From assembly GCF_000812465.1 (NCBI RefSeq), contig NZ_JWMA01000183.1, positions 38,628-102,627 on the forward strand: a stretch of 64,000 bases of DNA, in the 5' to 3' direction. Source of the stretch: Cupriavidus sp. IDO (GTDB taxonomy: Bacteria > Pseudomonadota > Gammaproteobacteria > Burkholderiales > Burkholderiaceae). Below the pieces are notes generated by a model. That model was not told the DNA's origin and searched no databases. It saw only the letters and a list, made by a program, of their open reading frames with translations. Positions 1 to 9,331 of the stretch are shown one piece after another (position 1 is the stretch's first letter; every line of letters begins with the position of its first letter). Both the position numbers and the translations under genes were made by a program.

Positions 1-972
1 CGTGTCAGTTCCCTTGCCGCGGCGGCCCTCGCCGTTGCCACTGCTTTTGCCGCGCCGCTGGCGCAGGCGCAGGCTTATCCGTCCAAGCCGATCCGGATGG
101 TGGTCGGCTTCCCCAGCGGCGGTGCGCCCGATACGCTGGCGCGGCTTGTGTCGGAGAAGATCTCGCCGTCGTGGGGCCAGCCGGTCGTGGTGGACAACAA
201 GCCCGGCGCCGGCGGCAATATCGGCGCGGAGGCCGTGGCGCACGCCCCGGCGGATGGTTATACGCTGGCGCTGGGCACGGTCGGCACGCATTCGATCAAC
301 GGCTCGCTGTACAGCAAGATGCCGTACGACATGGTCAAGGATTTCGCGCCGGTGATCCTGATCGCATCGACGCCGAATGTGCTGGTGGTCAATCCCGAGG
401 TGCCGGCGAAGAACGTGGCCGAACTGATCGCGCTGGCCAAGGCGAAGCCCGGCACGCTGACGTTTGGCACGCCGGGCATCGGCACCTCGCCGCATGTGGC
501 CGGCGAGATGTTCAATTCGATGGCGGGCGTCAGGATCACGCATGTCCCGTACAAGGGCCGGGCCATGGCGATTCCCGACCTGCTGGGCGGCCACATCACC
601 ATGATGTTCGACAACCTGCCGTCGGCGCTGCCGGTCGTGCGCGAAGGCAAGCTACGCGCGCTGGGCATCACCAGCGCAAAGCGTTCGGCGTCGGCGCCGG
701 ATATCCCGACGCTGGCGGAGCAAGGGCTGCCCGGATTCGAGGCTGATTCCTGGTTCGCCATCTTCGCGCCGGCGAATACGCCCAGGGAAGTCGTGGCCAG
801 GCTGAATGCAGAGTTCAACCGCATCTATCAGCTGCCCGACGTGCAGGCGAAACTGAAGACGCTGGGGCTCGATCCGATCCTCGGCTCGCCGGAGAAGCTC
901 GCCACCTACCAGCGCGCCGAGATCACCAAATGGGCGAGGGTGGTGAAGGAATCGGGGGCGAAGGCGGAGTGA
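1..972 (+). CDS. Bug-family (TctC-type) periplasmic solute-binding protein, 5' end outside window
   Basis: The reading frame is open from base 1 and ends with TGA at 970-972, so the start codon lies upstream of the window. The first ~22 residues (AAAALAVATAFAAPLAQAQA) are the hydrophobic and cleavage part of a Sec signal peptide. The mature part starts near YPSKPIRMVVGFPSGG, the classic Bug N-terminus, followed by the PGAGGNIGAE motif and the second-domain motif ITHVPYKG. These proteins bind carboxylates or other small organic acids in the periplasm of Burkholderiales. Most are orphans without TctA/TctB membrane partners, and none is seen here. The ligand cannot be told from sequence. It converges with the MFS gene 12 bases downstream. 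Confidence 0.9.
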   Translation, partial: RVSSLAAAALAVATAFAAPLAQAQAYPSKPIRMVVGFPSGGAPDTLARLVSEKISPSWGQPVVVDNKPGAGGNIGAEAVAHAPADGYTLALGTVGTHSINGSLYSKMPYDMVKDFAPVILIASTPNVLVVNPEVPAKNVAELIALAKAKPGTLTFGTPGIGTSPHVAGEMFNSMAGVRITHVPYKGRAMAIPDLLGGHITMMFDNLPSALPVVREGKLRALGITSAKRSASAPDIPTLAEQGLPGFEADSWFAIFAPANTPREVVARLNAEFNRIYQLPDVQAKLKTLGLDPILGSPEKLATYQRAEITKWARVVKESGAKAE

Positions 973-984
973 TGATACCGTGGA

Positions 985-2376
985 TCAGGCGTCGGGCTCG
1001 ACGGCGCCTGCCGCCTGCCTGGCGCTGCTGCCGTCCCGCAGGCGGCTCAGGCTGATGACGGCTCCCAGCGTTGCCATGGTCATGGCGACATAGAGCGCAA
1101 TGCGTGCCGCGCCGGTCTGGTCCAGGCTGAACAGCAGGGCCACCACGGCCGTACCCGTGGTCTGGCCCAGCAGGCGGGTGGTTGCCTGTGCCCCGCTTGC
1201 GCCGCCGCTGCGCTCAGGCGGCGTTGCGCCGATCATGGCGCGGTTGTTGGGCGACTGGAACAGCCCGAAGCCCAGCCCGCACATTGCCATGCGCCACGCA
1301 ATGTCCAGGCTGGCCGCATCGCGCCCGAGCAGCGCCAGGCCGAGCAGCCCGCTGGCCAGCAGTGCCAGCCCGATGCCCGCCAGGATGCTGGCGGGGTAGC
1401 GGTCCGACAGCCGGCCGGATACCGCGGCCATGACCGCCACCATCAGCGGCCAGGGCGTGATCAGCAGGCCGGTCTCCTGCAGCGAGCGGCCGAGCTGGTA
1501 TTCAAGGTAGAAGGGCAGCGCGATGAAGGCCAGCATCTGCGTCATGAACGAGCAGAACGATGTGCCCACCGCCAGCGTAAAGGCCCGGCTCGCAAACAGG
1601 TCCACCGGCACCAGCGGCGCGGTGCGGCCGTGCTGGCGACGCACCAGCAGCCAGCCCAGCACGACGGCGCCGGCAAGGCCGGCCACGCCCGCTGCCCGCA
1701 TGCCGGCGTGGCCCATGCCATCGACGCTCAGGATGAACAGCCCGAACACCACGGCCGACAGCGCGGCGCTCGGATAGTCAAAGTCGCGTGGTTGCGGCGG
1801 AGTCTCGGGCAATGCGCTGCGGCTGAGCGCCAGCGCAAAGATCGCCACCGGCACGTTGACCGCGAACAGCCATTGCCAGCTTGCCAGCGCCAGGATCAGC
1901 GCGCCCAGCGAGGGGCCCACGGCAATGGTCACACCGACGACCAGCGCATTCAGGCCGATGCCGCGGCCCAGCCGGGTCGGCGGATAGATAAAGCGCACCA
2001 GCGCGGTATTGACGCTCATGATGCCCGCGCCGCCAATGCCCTGCAGCACGCGTGCCGCCACCAGCATCGGCAGGTTGACGGACAGCGCACATAGCAGGGA
2101 ACCGACCAGGAAGGTCGCCAGGCCGGCGCGGTAGACACGCTTGTAGCCGAGGATGTCGCCCAGCGAGGACAGCGGCAGCAGGCAGACGGTGACGGTGAGC
2201 TGGTACGCATTCACCACCCAGATCGTGCTGGCCGGCTCGGCGCCGAGCTGGCGCGAGATCGATGGCAGCGCGATATTGGCGATGGAGCCGTCCAGCACGG
2301 CCATGATCAGGCCGCAGAAAACCGTGAGAATCGCCCAGGTGCGCTGGGGCTGGGGAAGGCCTTGATGTGGCTGCAT
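985..2376 (-). CDS. MFS drug-type exporter (DHA2/EmrB-QacA family)
   Basis: This 463-residue, very hydrophobic protein has 12-14 predicted membrane helices. The N-terminal helix carries the DHA2 signature LDGSIANIALPSI, and the loop after helix 2 carries GDILGYKRVY (MFS motif A). A later segment, MSVNTALVRFIYPPTRLGRG, matches the motif C/loop region of drug:H+ antiporters. It probably exports a toxic compound by proton antiport across the inner membrane; the substrate is unknown. It lies downstream of the phosphorelay genes on the same strand but is separated from them by a strong hairpin, so it probably has its own promoter. Confidence 0.85.
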   Translation of the reverse strand: MQPHQGLPQPQRTWAILTVFCGLIMAVLDGSIANIALPSISRQLGAEPASTIWVVNAYQLTVTVCLLPLSSLGDILGYKRVYRAGLATFLVGSLLCALSVNLPMLVAARVLQGIGGAGIMSVNTALVRFIYPPTRLGRGIGLNALVVGVTIAVGPSLGALILALASWQWLFAVNVPVAIFALALSRSALPETPPQPRDFDYPSAALSAVVFGLFILSVDGMGHAGMRAAGVAGLAGAVVLGWLLVRRQHGRTAPLVPVDLFASRAFTLAVGTSFCSFMTQMLAFIALPFYLEYQLGRSLQETGLLITPWPLMVAVMAAVSGRLSDRYPASILAGIGLALLASGLLGLALLGRDAASLDIAWRMAMCGLGFGLFQSPNNRAMIGATPPERSGGASGAQATTRLLGQTTGTAVVALLFSLDQTGAARIALYVAMTMATLGAVISLSRLRDGSSARQAAGAVEPDA

Positions 2377-2397
2377 GGGGGATACATTAACGACAAT

Positions 2398-2424
2398 GCC
2401 GCGCCCTGAAAGCCAGGGCGCGGC
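2398..2424. terminator. Strong hairpin between kinase and exporter genes
   Basis: GCCGCGCCCTG (2398-2408) and CAGGGCGCGGC (2414-2424) are exact complements, giving an 11-bp stem with a 5-base loop. It lies 76 bases past the stop of the hybrid kinase and 22 bases before the start of the exporter, where a terminator for the kinase operon would be expected. There is no good U-tract on either strand, so termination is inferred from position and stem strength. Confidence 0.55.
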
Positions 2425-2499
2425 GTCGCCATTATCGTCCCGCGTGGCGGCGCCCGCAAATCCGCCAATTGTGGTAAGGCAGATGGCCTGCCGCCGGTA

Positions 2500-5400
2500 T
2501 CAGGCCTGCGCCTGGTCTTCCGGCGCGTACGCGCGCGCGCGGTCGTGGAACGCCTTGCCGGCTTGCCCGATGGCCGATGTCCACGGCTGCCCGGCCTCGC
2601 AGAGGTGCTCCAGTTCGCGGCATCGCGCCAGCAGGTCCGGTTGCTGCACGATCACCAGTGCGCCGGCGCACCGATGCGTCCAGGCGCGCAGCGCCTCCAC
2701 ATCCTGCCGCGCGAAAATGGCCTCCAGCTCCGGCAGGTCGGTCTGCAACTGCTTGCGCAGGATGCCGTCATAGCGGGCACGGTCGGCCGACGCCGTGCCG
2801 TCGGCACGATCCGGCGCGGGTGCGGTGTCGCTGGCGTCGGTTTGCGGGATCCGGATGGCCCGCAGGGCCAGCTCGAGGTCATTCAGCGAGGCGGGCTTGG
2901 CGACGTGGCCGGCGAAGCCGCGCCGTTGCCAGTCTTCCGCCTGCTCATTGCGCGTGATCGCGCTGAAGGCGAGTACCGGCAGCCCGGGGTGCGTTTCGCG
3001 CAAGACCTCCAGCAACGCATAGCCGTTCATCACGGGCATATGGATGTCGGTAAGCACCACGTCGATGTGTGCGGTCTCAAGGATCGATAGCGCCTGCTTG
3101 CCATTGCCCACCACGACAGGCTGGCATCCCAGGGTCTGGAGCTGCTCGGTGATCAGGGTCTGGTTCAGCGGGTTGTCTTCGGCCACGAGGACCCTGAGCC
3201 TGACGTCCGTGCGCGCGGAAGCCGTGGACTCTTCGGCCGCCGCCTCATGACGTACCGCGCCGGCAGGCAGTGTGCCGGTGCATGCGCCATCGAGCGAGGT
3301 CCTGACACAGGCCAGCAGGGCGCTGTGGCTGAATTCGGTGATTTCGAGAATGCCCTCCGCGCGCCATTGCGGACGATGCGGACCGTCAAGGGTGACCCAG
3401 ACGACGGTGACGGGACGCAGTTCGCGCAGTGCTTCGAGCGTGCCCAACTCATACTCATCCGTGGCGACGATGAAATGCGGCAGGTTGAAGCGCAGGTACT
3501 CCTGCGCGGCCGCCAGCGAGCCCAGCACATTCGCACGCCAGCCTGCCGCGGTCAGCCACGCCTTGAGGTACTCGCCGGATTTCGCGTCCTGGCAGAGCAC
3601 CATCACGCTGGCGCGATGGCCTGTGTCGGGCACGGCTTCCTTCACCGGCAGGGTGGCCGGCTCGACCGGAATCGAGATGGTGAAGGCGCTGCCCACGCCA
3701 TGGACGCTTTCCGCGGAAATGCCGCCGCCCATGAGTTCACAGAGCCGCGCGCAGATCGACAGGCCGAGGCCGGTGCCGCCATAGCGGCTGGTCGTGACGG
3801 CATCGCCTTTCACGAAGGGCTGGAAGATGCGTGCGACCAGCGAGGCACGCATGCCGATCCCGGAATCGCTGACGCGACAGGTCAGCATGTGCCTGCCCTG
3901 CGCATCCGGCGTGATCTCCGCGCTGAGCGTGATCCGGCCGCTGGCGGTGAACTTGAAGGCGTTGTTGAGCAGGTTGTTGACCACCTGCATCAGGCGTGCG
4001 CGGTCGCCGGAAATCTCCACATCCAGGGTCGGAGACAGGTGCAGGTGGAAGCGGATCGGCCGTGCCGCCACCATCGGCGCATAGGTCAGCGCGAGGCTCT
4101 CGAGCGCGTCGACCGGCCGGAACGGCGCGTTGACCAGCTGCAGCTTGCCGGCATCGATCTTGGAGAAATCCAGGATGTCGTCGACGATGCGCCGCAGGCC
4201 TTCCGCCGCTACGTCGAGCGCGCGCAGGCGCGCGGCGTGGGCTTCGAGTCCGGGGCTGCGTGCCAGCAGCTCCAGGTTTCCCAGCAGTGCGTTCATCGGC
4301 GTGCGGATCTCGTGGCTCATTGCCGCGAAGAAGTTGGAGCGCACCCGCATCATCGCTTCGGTGGCCTGCTGCGCGGAACGCAACTGCTGCTCCAGCGCCT
4401 GCTGCGCGGTGAAATCCTGGACGGCGCAGAACAATACCTTGTCGTCGCGATAGCTGGCCGGCGCGTAGGTGATCTGCAGGAAACGCTGCGACGGGCCGCC
4501 TTCCTGGTCCGGCGACGGTTCGCCGTCAGCGGTGCCCGGCGGCGCAGGAATCGTGAATCGCGCGATCGACGCAAACTGGCCATTGCCGGTATGCGCGGGC
4601 TGCTGCGCGAACGCTTCCCTCGCGGGCGGCGGCAGGACATCCCTGCCGTGCAGCCCGAGCAATGCATCGGCATGGCGGTTGGCGGTCAGTATCAGGTGGT
4701 CGCGCTGGCGCACGATGCACAGTCCGATCGGCGTGGCGCTGACCAGGATGTGGTTCATCATCTCGCTCTCCAGCGCGCGCGAAGCGTCGGCGTGCGTACG
4801 GCGCAGCAGCCTGCCGTTCCAGTAGCGGGCGGTCAGGACGATGGCGGCGATCAGCAGCAGTCCGACTCCGAAAATCACGGCCAGGTCCGGTGCCAGCGCC
4901 GTGACCAGCATGTGATAGGGCAGGTAGTAGACCAGCGCGCCGAACTCCGGTCTCAGTGATTGCACCAGCAGTACGCCATTGCGGGTGTAGTGCAGCGTGT
5001 CGCGCGAGACAGACCTGGCGCGTGGCAGCAGGCTTGCCACGGCGTCGGGCGGTACCGGGCCGGCTTGCGGGGAGATGTCGATGACTTCGCCGCTTTCGTT
5101 GAGCAGTGTCAGCAGCGCGGGTTCGCTGGGACGGCTGAGTTGGGCCAGGAAATCGCCGGCGGGAATGCTGGCGGCTACCAGCATGGCCGGCTTGTCGCCC
5201 GCGTAGGCGGCGCTTACGGCAATCATGACTTTGGCGCCGGTCAGCGGATCGCGGGTAGGGCCGACCCAAACCTGTTCGTCCCGGCCAGGCACCCGATGGC
5301 CGGTGTGGTTCCTGACGGCCTGCACAAGGCTGCTGCGCAAGGCAGTGACAACACCGGGCTCCGCGGCCATGCGGCAGTCCTGGGCCAGTCCGGAGAGGAT

Positions 5401-5940
5401 GATCCCGGTGTCTTCTTCCAGTGAAACGGCATAGGCGCAGTGATCGAGCCGGAAGGCCTCCTGCGTGGCCATCACACCCAGTGCGATCTGTCTGAGCCGC
5501 GTGAGGCGGGACGGCAGCGTCGCGGCCCAGGCGCGGCGCGCGCCCTCGGATGCGAGCAGCTGGTAGGCTTTCCCCACCTCGTCCATCGGGACCGTGAGTG
5601 CGCCGGTCGAGGCGAACTGCCGGATTGCCGCGTCGCTGAACGGGTTGATGTGAGGCGACTGGCGATAGTAGCGAACCGTCAGCAGGGCGCGCCGCAGGAA
5701 CGAGGATTCGTTCTGGAGCAGTTGCGAGATCGACGCGACATACTGCGTGACATGGCTGCGCCGGTAGTCGAGATGCCGGTCCGCGGCAAGGCCGGCCAGC
5801 AACGCGCCCGAGAACAGCACGATCGCAATCAGGATGGCAATCGTTACCGAGTAGAGATGTTGCTGTCGGCGCGCGTTTTCGGCCAGCGATTCAAAGGCAC
5901 TGGCCAGCGACTCCTGCGTTTGGTCGAGAATCTGCTGCAT
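2500..5940 (-). CDS. BvgS/EvgS-like hybrid sensor histidine kinase (HK-REC-Hpt)
   Basis: The 1146-residue kinase has these parts in order: TM helix ~30-52; periplasmic sensor ~53-350; TM ~352-372; PAS-like region ~395-515; HisKA with phospho-accepting His543 in MSHEIRTPMN; HATPase with N box (VVNNLLNNAFKF ~653) and G boxes (DSGIGM, GGTGLGLS) to ~760; a degenerate receiver-like segment ~775-885; a canonical receiver ~915-1030 with Asp965 in VVLTDIHMP and Lys in HVAKPAS; and a C-terminal Hpt-like domain ~1055-1146 with candidate His1089 in AWTHRCAGAL. This order allows a four-step phosphorelay. It starts 23 bases after the stop of the NarL-type regulator, so the two form an operon and a likely cognate pair. 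The signal is unknown. Confidence 0.9.
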   Translation of the reverse strand: MQQILDQTQESLASAFESLAENARRQQHLYSVTIAILIAIVLFSGALLAGLAADRHLDYRRSHVTQYVASISQLLQNESSFLRRALLTVRYYRQSPHINPFSDAAIRQFASTGALTVPMDEVGKAYQLLASEGARRAWAATLPSRLTRLRQIALGVMATQEAFRLDHCAYAVSLEEDTGIILSGLAQDCRMAAEPGVVTALRSSLVQAVRNHTGHRVPGRDEQVWVGPTRDPLTGAKVMIAVSAAYAGDKPAMLVAASIPAGDFLAQLSRPSEPALLTLLNESGEVIDISPQAGPVPPDAVASLLPRARSVSRDTLHYTRNGVLLVQSLRPEFGALVYYLPYHMLVTALAPDLAVIFGVGLLLIAAIVLTARYWNGRLLRRTHADASRALESEMMNHILVSATPIGLCIVRQRDHLILTANRHADALLGLHGRDVLPPPAREAFAQQPAHTGNGQFASIARFTIPAPPGTADGEPSPDQEGGPSQRFLQITYAPASYRDDKVLFCAVQDFTAQQALEQQLRSAQQATEAMMRVRSNFFAAMSHEIRTPMNALLGNLELLARSPGLEAHAARLRALDVAAEGLRRIVDDILDFSKIDAGKLQLVNAPFRPVDALESLALTYAPMVAARPIRFHLHLSPTLDVEISGDRARLMQVVNNLLNNAFKFTASGRITLSAEITPDAQGRHMLTCRVSDSGIGMRASLVARIFQPFVKGDAVTTSRYGGTGLGLSICARLCELMGGGISAESVHGVGSAFTISIPVEPATLPVKEAVPDTGHRASVMVLCQDAKSGEYLKAWLTAAGWRANVLGSLAAAQEYLRFNLPHFIVATDEYELGTLEALRELRPVTVVWVTLDGPHRPQWRAEGILEITEFSHSALLACVRTSLDGACTGTLPAGAVRHEAAAEESTASARTDVRLRVLVAEDNPLNQTLITEQLQTLGCQPVVVGNGKQALSILETAHIDVVLTDIHMPVMNGYALLEVLRETHPGLPVLAFSAITRNEQAEDWQRRGFAGHVAKPASLNDLELALRAIRIPQTDASDTAPAPDRADGTASADRARYDGILRKQLQTDLPELEAIFARQDVEALRAWTHRCAGALVIVQQPDLLARCRELEHLCEAGQPWTSAIGQAGKAFHDRARAYAPEDQAQA

Positions 5941-5963
5941 GGGAGAGGTGTTTCGGGTCGGAT

Positions 5964-6611
5964 TCAGATCAGTCCGTTCTCGTAGGCGTAGCGGATCAGG
6001 CTGGTGTTGGTCTGCATGCCGAGCTTGCGCATGGCCACGGTCTTCTGGCTGGAAACGGTGCTGACGGAGCGGCCGAGCTTGGTGGCGATCTCGTTGAGCT
6101 GGAAGCCCTGTGCATAGAGCCGCACCACCTCAAGCTCGCGCGCCGTCAGGTCGGTCATCGGCGCTTCGGCCAGCGCGGCTGTGTCCAGGATCGCGCGCAC
6201 CGACGGCGAGTAGAACGTGCCGTTGCTGACCGTGACGTGCACGCAGGCCCGTACGGCTTCGTCGAGCTCGTCCTCCTTGCTGACGAACGCGCGCGCGCCG
6301 AGCTTCACCGCGCGCCGGATGATCGCGGCATTGGACTGCGCGCTGAGGACGATGATGTGGGTCTTCGGATGGCGGCGGGCCAGCCGGTTGAGCAGGTTGA
6401 AGCCGTCCAGCGCTGCGTCGCCGTGCCCCATGCAGAAGTCGGTGATGGCGATGTCGGCAGGGTGCCGGTCGAGCGCGCCGATCAGCTCGCTGCCATTGGT
6501 GCATTCGCAGACGACTTCGAAGCCTCCGGCCCTCTGCAGGCAGTCGCGCAGGGCGACGACTACGAGAGGATGATCATCTGCAACGGCAACGTGTATGACT
6601 CGGTCGTTCAT
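5964..6611 (-). CDS. NarL/RcsB-type response regulator (REC + LuxR HTH)
   Basis: This 215-residue regulator has a receiver domain with acidic pocket ADDHP, phospho-acceptor Asp58 (IAITDF), Ser/Thr in VLSAQS and Lys in FVSKED. It is followed by a LuxR-type helix-turn-helix: LTARELEVVRLYAQGFQLNEIA and TVSSQKTVAMRKLGM. The DFCMG...DGFNLL pattern is close to RcsB/EvgA-type regulators. The ATG at 6611 was chosen because it opens directly on the receiver fold and has a purine-rich GGAATCGAGG before it; an in-frame upstream extension is low-complexity and not conserved in character. It is first in the operon with the hybrid kinase downstream. Confidence 0.9.
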   Translation of the reverse strand: MNDRVIHVAVADDHPLVVVALRDCLQRAGGFEVVCECTNGSELIGALDRHPADIAITDFCMGHGDAALDGFNLLNRLARRHPKTHIIVLSAQSNAAIIRRAVKLGARAFVSKEDELDEAVRACVHVTVSNGTFYSPSVRAILDTAALAEAPMTDLTARELEVVRLYAQGFQLNEIATKLGRSVSTVSSQKTVAMRKLGMQTNTSLIRYAYENGLI

Positions 6612-6964
6612 GCCTCGATTCCTTTTTGCTGAGTGGGGATGCGCGCGCCATGCGCTGTCCGGGCCGTGGTACGTGGCGCGGCGCGGGCGGGCAGGGGGGT
6701 GGGAGAAGCCGGGGGAGTGACTGGTGCAGCCGGCGCCGTGGCGGCCGGTGAATGCCTGGTAGATAGCGACATTGCGCAGACTCTCCGGAAATTGGGAATG
6801 GCAACCGGTGTGGGCCGATTGCCCTGGGCCATGCGCCACCACAAATCCCGAATTCTGGCTATCTTCTGCGTGCCGTTGAATAGTATTTCGGCTAGATGTC
6901 GACTCGGCTTGAGTGCGGAAATTTCCTGTGGTGGCAGCCGTTTGCGATGTCCGCTTGTGGCGTA
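6612..6964. other. Intergenic region, 353 bases, no gene recognised
   Basis: This is the upstream region of the NarL-type regulator and the 3' side of the next gene. It must carry the promoter of the phosphorelay operon, but no convincing -35/-10 pair, repeat or RNA gene could be picked out. Confidence 0.4.
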
Positions 6965-7921
6965 TCAATGCGATCGCCAGGCCGATGTGCCAGGGCCCGG
7001 GCGGCGCAAGGCGCTGGCCTGCGCGCCGAGCGCGTCGACGAATGCGCGCAAGCGTGGGAGCGCCTCGCTCGCACGCGCGAGGAATGTGCGGCATCTTTCG
7101 GACTGGGCTGGCGCCCCGGCGTGCGGCAGGGTGGCCGCGGGGTGGTGGAAGGCCGGATGCGACAGCAGCCAGGCGGGGATTTCGCGATGTCCGCGCAAGC
7201 GCAGCAGCATCAGCAGTTCGACGGACATCGCCTGCTCCACCGGGTGATCGAAGTCGATGCGGCTCCTGTCGGCGGCGTGGCGGGAATGCCGGATGTGGCG
7301 GTCGGCAAGCCGGAGCATCGGATCGGCGATGGCTGCCTCGTCATCCTGCCAGTGCGCGACGACCCGGGCGAGCAGGGCATCGTTGCGCTGGAAGACCGGC
7401 CGTGCGACCGGCACGCCAAGGGCAGAGCCGGCCACCGCCAGGATCATGCCGGCCATGCCGCTGACTGCCGGCCGCTCCGCTTGTCCCGGGTGCCGGGCAA
7501 ACCAGTTGCGCAGGGCGAAGGCGGCCAGCTCGCGCCAGTCCAGCACCAGCAGCATGGCGATCTGGAACGCCATGTCGTGTTCATAGATGTGGTGGTGTCC
7601 CGGGCTGTCCCAGAGCGCCTTGTGCAGCGCAAGTGCGTGTGCGCCAGCGAGGCCTTCCACCACACCTTGCCGCAGGTCCGGCCAGTCCATGCCGGGAAAG
7701 GCGCCTGACGTGGCGCGCGCGATGGATTGCATCTGCTGCTGGCGGCCCAGCCAGAACAGCGCGCGCGCAGCGCGCGGCAGGGGCATGGCGGAAGGGTTCG
7801 TCAGGAACGCCTGGAGGGTGTCCTGGTAGATGCTTCCCAGAGCCGCGGCTTCCGCTTCGGCGGTGACGAGGACGGACTGTCGCGCGTGCTCGGCAGCGAA
7901 TGAGGGCTTGATTTTGGCCAT
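6965..7921 (-). CDS. Conserved-looking hypothetical protein, family not recognised
   Basis: This 318-residue protein has no signal peptide and no membrane helix. Its codon use is like the neighbours, and it is rich in Ala, Arg, His and Leu. The start at 7921 (MAKIKPSFAAEH) is preferred over an extension to 8005 because the extension is arginine/proline-rich and unlike protein. The protein looks all-alpha: segments such as RAARALFWLGRQQQMQSIAR and HDMAFQIAMLLVLDWREL form amphipathic helices. His-rich stretches (SPGHHHIYEHD, RHIRHSRH) might bind metal, but no known motif is seen. It faces the FmdB gene divergently. No function is assigned. Confidence 0.6.
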   Translation of the reverse strand: MAKIKPSFAAEHARQSVLVTAEAEAAALGSIYQDTLQAFLTNPSAMPLPRAARALFWLGRQQQMQSIARATSGAFPGMDWPDLRQGVVEGLAGAHALALHKALWDSPGHHHIYEHDMAFQIAMLLVLDWRELAAFALRNWFARHPGQAERPAVSGMAGMILAVAGSALGVPVARPVFQRNDALLARVVAHWQDDEAAIADPMLRLADRHIRHSRHAADRSRIDFDHPVEQAMSVELLMLLRLRGHREIPAWLLSHPAFHHPAATLPHAGAPAQSERCRTFLARASEALPRLRAFVDALGAQASALRRPGPGTSAWRSH

Positions 7922-8330
7922 GACGTGCTCTCGGTCGGATGCGTAGGTGCGGCGACAATAAAGGGGCGGGTGTCCGCGGGTCCATCGCTGTTGTCCGAAA
8001 TGCACTTGAAGTTGTCCTGGCTCATATCAGGGCGTCGCGGCATCAGGTCGGAATTGCCGTTTTCATTCGGGAGAGGCCAGAGGTGATTGGACTTCGGGCC
8101 GGCATCGCACCCTGGCTGGCGACTTCGGTTCGATGATCTGTCGCGATCTGCCGTCATCGATGCGCAACCGCGTTGCGCGTGGACAGTGCCGGCGCTGCAG
8201 TGCAAAAAGATGTCGTGGCGAATGTCACGGCTGCGGCGCCGCTGTCCTAGAATGAATCTGCCACGCAGCAGCCGCGCCCGGACGGAATGCGGTCATGCGG
8301 TCAAGCGTGCGCACCGCGTGGAGGAATGCC
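7922..8330. other. Divergent intergenic region, 409 bases, no gene recognised
   Basis: The region separates the hypothetical gene (minus strand) from the zinc-ribbon gene (plus strand), so it should contain both promoters. No repeat, hairpin with a U-tract or RNA gene was seen. The only clear element is the GTGGAGG ribosome binding site just before 8331. Confidence 0.35.
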
Positions 8331-8495
8331 ATGCCTGTCTACCAGTATCGCTGCGAGAAGTGCGGACACGTGTTCGAGCATACGGAACACCTTGCCGAGC
8401 ATGCTGCCGCACACCCGAACTGCCCGAACTGCGGCAGCCAGGCCGTGCAGCACGCGCCAACGCCATTTGTGGCGAAAACCGCGCGCAAGAGCTGA
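8331..8495 (+). CDS. FmdB-family zinc-ribbon protein
   Basis: This 54-residue protein begins MPVYQYRCEKCGHVFEH, the signature of the FmdB/CxxC_CXXC_SSSS family, with a second knuckle PNCPNCGS. The two CxxC pairs would bind one zinc. The start is fixed by GTGGAGG eight bases upstream of the ATG; a longer start at 8295 would add residues in front of the family's invariant N-terminus. Members of this family are small regulatory or accessory proteins of uncertain role. Confidence 0.85.
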   Translation: MPVYQYRCEKCGHVFEHTEHLAEHAAAHPNCPNCGSQAVQHAPTPFVAKTARKS

Positions 8496-8665
8496 TTGCG
8501 GCAACAATAATTTTGAGTGTGGGGGTCGAAGCGTCTGCGCCAGCCGCAGGCGCAAGCACTGACATGCTGTCCCGGCGGCATGCGAGGTTTCTGCATTGCG
8601 CATCCCGCGCAATGCACGCTCCCGCTGCGCGCATGCGGCGATCTCAAGACCTGACGGAGGATGCC

Positions 8666-8920
8666 ATGGCTACGAGACCGTTTTCCCTTTTCCCGCCCGA
8701 GGAACAGCAACAAGTCGCGCAGGTTTTCAGCCAGGTCGGACTCAGGCCCGAAGACTTCGAGATCTCGGATGACGTGAACGGCGCCGCCGCGCGTCGCATC
8801 AGTGTGCGCCGTGTCTCCACGGACGCCACCAGCGCCTACGAGGCGGGGCCTGGTTCGGAATGGGTCGAGGAATTCGAGAGCGATCTCGAATGCGGCCTGT
8901 TTGGCCGGGTGGCGGCCTAG
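8666..8920 (+). CDS. Small acidic hypothetical protein
   Basis: This 84-residue soluble protein is preceded by a strong ACGGAGG site. It is acidic (EEFESDLECGLF near the C-terminus), with no signal peptide or membrane helix. Codon use and the strong ribosome binding site support a real gene. It is 170 bases downstream of the FmdB gene on the same strand and may share its transcript. The family is not recognised. Confidence 0.65.
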   Translation: MATRPFSLFPPEEQQQVAQVFSQVGLRPEDFEISDDVNGAAARRISVRRVSTDATSAYEAGPGSEWVEEFESDLECGLFGRVAA

Positions 8921-8993
8921 CGGCCCAGTGGACTAGCGCCGCGGATGCCCGTCGGAACGAAGGAAACGACAGGAACCGTGGCGCAATGCCGGA

Positions 8994-9296
8994 TCAGGCG
9001 GCGGCAGTGCCCGCTGCCTGGTGCTGGCGGTCAAGCTGGCGGTGATACGTGGTGTGGCGATAGAGCCCATAGAGGCTGGTGGCGGTAAAGCCGAGCTGCT
9101 GCACGAACAGACCGTAGGTGCCGGTCACCAGCGCGAAGATGCTCCAGACGATATTCGAGCAGAGATAGGCAATCCATCCCCAGCGCGACGCCTTGTTGTG
9201 CAGGGCGACCAGCAGCGAGCCGCTCATCGCGAGCGCGCAGCCCGACCACTCCAGGCCGTTGAGCAGATTGGGAACGATTTGGGGCGCGAGATCCAT
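8994..9296 (-). CDS. Small integral membrane protein, about three helices
   Basis: This 100-residue protein has hydrophobic segments at about residues 14-33, 37-56 and 58-78 (GWIAYLCSNIVWSIFALVTG, LFVQQLGFTATSLYGLYRH), leaving a short hydrophilic tail. The ATG at 9296 has GGAG 11 bases upstream; an extension to 9341 lacks one. The pattern resembles half-size PnuC-like or SWEET-like membrane proteins, but this is only an impression. It converges with the plus-strand acidic protein gene. Confidence 0.65.
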   Translation of the reverse strand: MDLAPQIVPNLLNGLEWSGCALAMSGSLLVALHNKASRWGWIAYLCSNIVWSIFALVTGTYGLFVQQLGFTATSLYGLYRHTTYHRQLDRQHQAAGTAAA

Positions 9297-9331
9297 TGTC
9301 GCGTGTCTCCTGTCTATTTTGTGTTCATTTT

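Noticed and set aside
3247..4959. Long open frame (570 codons) antisense to the hybrid kinase
   Set aside because: It is Arg/Gln/His-rich, has no domain or ribosome site, and lies exactly opposite a well-supported kinase. Long antisense frames are expected at this GC content; the same holds for those opposite acoD (16279-18240), the Mo subunit (20476-22893), the PBP (12484-14742) and phnW/permease (53898-57507).
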